From an uncultured Bacteroidales bacterium (GTDB taxonomy: Bacteria > Bacteroidota > Bacteroidia > Bacteroidales > Paludibacteraceae), in NCBI GenBank assembly GCA_937885465.1, contig CAKZZM010000067.1:1-7887 (forward strand): a stretch of 7,887 nucleotides of DNA, written 5' to 3'. Below, piece by piece: positions 6,503-7,887 of the stretch (position 1 is the stretch's first letter; the number at the start of each line of letters is the position of its first letter). The position numbers and the translations under genes were made by a program. The notes beneath the pieces were generated by a model that saw only the letters and a program-made list of their open reading frames with translations, did not search any database and was not told the DNA's origin.

Positions 6503-6503
6503 A

Positions 6504-7832
6504 ATGAGAATAACAGATGATATTTTGTATATCGGGGCTAATGACCACGATATACGTTTGTTTGAGCGCCAATATCCCACGCCCTATGGTATGGCGTATA
6601 ACTCATATATTATAGAGGACGAGTGCCTGGCGATAATGGACACTACCGATGCTCGTACGGCAGCGGAGTGGCGCGAGAATGTTGATGCGGCGTTGCGCGG
6701 CAAAGAGCCGCATTATCTACTGATGCACCACATAGAGCCTGACCACTCGGCATTAGCATTGGAGATGCTTGAACGCTTTCCGCAGATGAAGATTGTGGCT
6801 TCGCAGAAACTGCTGCAGATGTTGCCTCAATTTTTTGAAAATATAAATTTGGAAGGCAGAACGGTAGCGGTGAAGGAAGGTGACACTCTCTCATTAGGCA
6901 AGCATACGTTGCGTTTCATCGCTGCACCAATGGTGCATTGGCCTGAGGTTATGCTCAGTTACGATGAGTACAGCAAGACTTTATTCTCTGCCGATGCTTT
7001 CGGCTCATTTGGCACGCTCGACCGGCAAGAAGACGATTGGGCATGCGAGGCAAGGCGGTATTACTTCAATATATGCGGCAAGTATGGGGCACCGGTGCAG
7101 ACCATTCTAAAGAAAGTGGCAGCGTTAGATATAGAGCGTATCTGTCCGTTGCACGGCTCTGTGCTTGAAAATGCGAAAGAACAGGCAGTGGAGAACGTCT
7201 GTGAACGTTCGGAGACGTTCTCCACTGAACGTTCGGAGACGTTCTCCACTGAACGTTCAATAGATGGCAATGGGGCAAAGGACAAAGAGGTAAGCACTGA
7301 ATTTGAGGGGATAGGCGAGAAGTATATAGCAAAAGATAGGCCGATAAGTTTTTACATTGGGCTATACGATATATGGAGTCGCTATGAGGCTGAGAAGAAC
7401 GGTGTGTTTGTTGGTTATGCCTCTATACATGGCGGGACAAAAGAGGCAGCAGAGTGTTTTGCAAAGATCCTTCGTGAAAAGGGTATTAAAGTGTGTCTTA
7501 TGGACTTGACCGAAGAAGAAGTGTCGTTTGCGGTGGAGGATGCTTTCGCATACGGTAGGGCTGTGTTCGCAGCCTCTTCGTATGACGCAGGTTTATTCCC
7601 GCCTATGCACAATTTACTGCACCACTTGCAGATAAAGAGTTGGCAGAATAAACGAGTCGGTTTGATTGAAAACGGCTCGTGGGCTCCGAGTGCAGGGAAA
7701 GTTATGCGTGAGATGCTTGCTCAGATGAAAGGTGTGGAAGTGATAGAGCCAATGGTTAGTATCCGTAGCCGTATGAAGGAAGCCGACAAGGCAGCATTAA
7801 GGCAGCTTGCGGAAGAGATAGTCAGACCATAA
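6504..7832 (+). CDS. fprA: A-type flavodiiron protein (FprA family), O2/NO reductase
   Basis: The protein has 442 residues. The ATG at 6504 is preferred over the in-frame ATG at 6393, which would overlap rubredoxin and add 37 residues unlike the family. The N-terminal metallo-beta-lactamase-like domain (about 1-222) has all di-iron ligands: His76, Glu78, Asp80 and His81 (HIEPDH), His145 (MVHWPE), Asp164 (SADAFG) and His217 (CPLHG). The flavodoxin domain (about 282-440) has the FMN loop YASIHGGTKEAA. It reduces O2 to water or NO to N2O in the cytoplasm, using electrons from FMN and rubredoxin; which substrate dominates cannot be read here. The oddity is the linker: His217 to Trp291 (YDIWSRYE) spans 74 residues where about 18-20 is usual. 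The extra part contains ERSETFST twice plus ERS (234-252), encoded by an inserted repeat, then a polar stretch (253-279). No key residue is lost, so the enzyme is probably active. Confidence 0.95.
   Translation: MRITDDILYIGANDHDIRLFERQYPTPYGMAYNSYIIEDECLAIMDTTDARTAAEWRENVDAALRGKEPHYLLMHHIEPDHSALALEMLERFPQMKIVASQKLLQMLPQFFENINLEGRTVAVKEGDTLSLGKHTLRFIAAPMVHWPEVMLSYDEYSKTLFSADAFGSFGTLDRQEDDWACEARRYYFNICGKYGAPVQTILKKVAALDIERICPLHGSVLENAKEQAVENVCERSETFSTERSETFSTERSIDGNGAKDKEVSTEFEGIGEKYIAKDRPISFYIGLYDIWSRYEAEKNGVFVGYASIHGGTKEAAECFAKILREKGIKVCLMDLTEEEVSFAVEDAFAYGRAVFAASSYDAGLFPPMHNLLHHLQIKSWQNKRVGLIENGSWAPSAGKVMREMLAQMKGVEVIEPMVSIRSRMKEADKAALRQLAEEIVRP
7187..7258 (+). repeat. Palindromic repeat inserted in frame in the flavodiiron gene
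   Basis: A 24-bp unit, beginning GAACGTTCGGAG and ending TTCTCCACT, occurs exactly twice in tandem (7203-7226, 7227-7250), followed by its first eight bases (7251-7258). Just before it, AGTGGAGAACGTCT (7187-7200) is the exact reverse complement of 7213-7226, so a 14-bp stem with a 12-base loop can form. The unit is a multiple of three and stop-free in this frame, giving ERSETFST. Relatives lie at 674-697, 865-888, 6066-6088 and 6238-6255 outside genes. Confidence 0.95.
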
Positions 7833-7887
7833 CAATGTACAAAGGGACAATGTACAATGTACAAAGGGACAATGTACAATGTACAAT
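7833..7887. repeat. 22-bp tandem repeat, continuing past the window end
   Basis: Directly after the flavodiiron stop, the 22-base unit CAATGTACAAAGGGACAATG plus TA occurs twice exactly (7833-7854, 7855-7876), with an 11-base partial third copy to the last base. Inside the unit the 7-mer CAATGTA recurs, and TTGTACA/TGTACAA makes it partly palindromic. Similar TGTACAAT arrays are, from memory, frequent between genes in Bacteroidota genomes. Confidence 0.9.

Noticed and set aside
6393..6503. A 37-codon N-terminal extension of the flavodiiron gene
   Set aside because: It overlaps the rubredoxin gene in another frame, has no similarity to flavodiiron N-termini, and the family-like start MRITDDILYIGAND begins at 6504.
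7061..7332. Two overlapping - strand open frames across the flavodiiron repeat
   Set aside because: The di-iron ligands and family motifs are on the + strand; the - strand frames only reflect that the repeat is stop-free in several frames.

Overview
The window looks like an anaerobic member of the Bacteroidales (phylum Bacteroidota), probably an uncultured host-associated species. The reasons are promoter boxes of the Bacteroidota type (TTTG, about 20 bases, TAnnTTTG), A/T-rich start regions without Shine-Dalgarno sequences, large secreted proteins built from PKD, InlB-like and beta-sandwich repeats with a C-terminal tail like those on exported Bacteroidales proteins, and a rubredoxin/flavodiiron pair. 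All supported genes are on the + strand.

Layout. (1) 1-551: the 3' end of a gene for a DUF389-type membrane protein; only its soluble C-terminal part is inside the window. (2) 552-1256: about 700 bases with no convincing gene. It holds modular palindromic repeats (560-735, 865-888), a terminator-like palindrome that overlaps a promoter (776-824), and a long rod-shaped RNA fold (1000-1147) that I could not assign to a family. (3) 1257-5827: two secreted-protein genes 29 bases apart, a right-handed beta-helix protein (365 aa) and a 1147-aa multidomain surface protein with a recent internal duplication. (4) 5828-6340: a strong hairpin terminator, two further clusters of the modular repeats, and a promoter between them. 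(5) 6341-7832: rubredoxin (53 aa) and an A-type flavodiiron protein (442 aa), one base apart, an oxygen or nitric-oxide detoxification operon. (6) 7833-7887: a 22-bp tandem repeat that runs off the end.

How it works together. The rubredoxin should pass electrons to the flavodiiron protein, which reduces O2 to water or NO to N2O in the cytoplasm. The two secreted proteins probably work at the cell surface; nothing here identifies their ligand. A modular palindromic repeat family links the regions: it lies beside genes, inside the leader of the rubredoxin operon, and in frame inside the flavodiiron gene, where two and a third copies of a 24-bp unit encode an octapeptide repeat between the two catalytic domains. 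That in-frame invasion and the unassigned structured RNA at 1000-1147 are the two observations most worth following.
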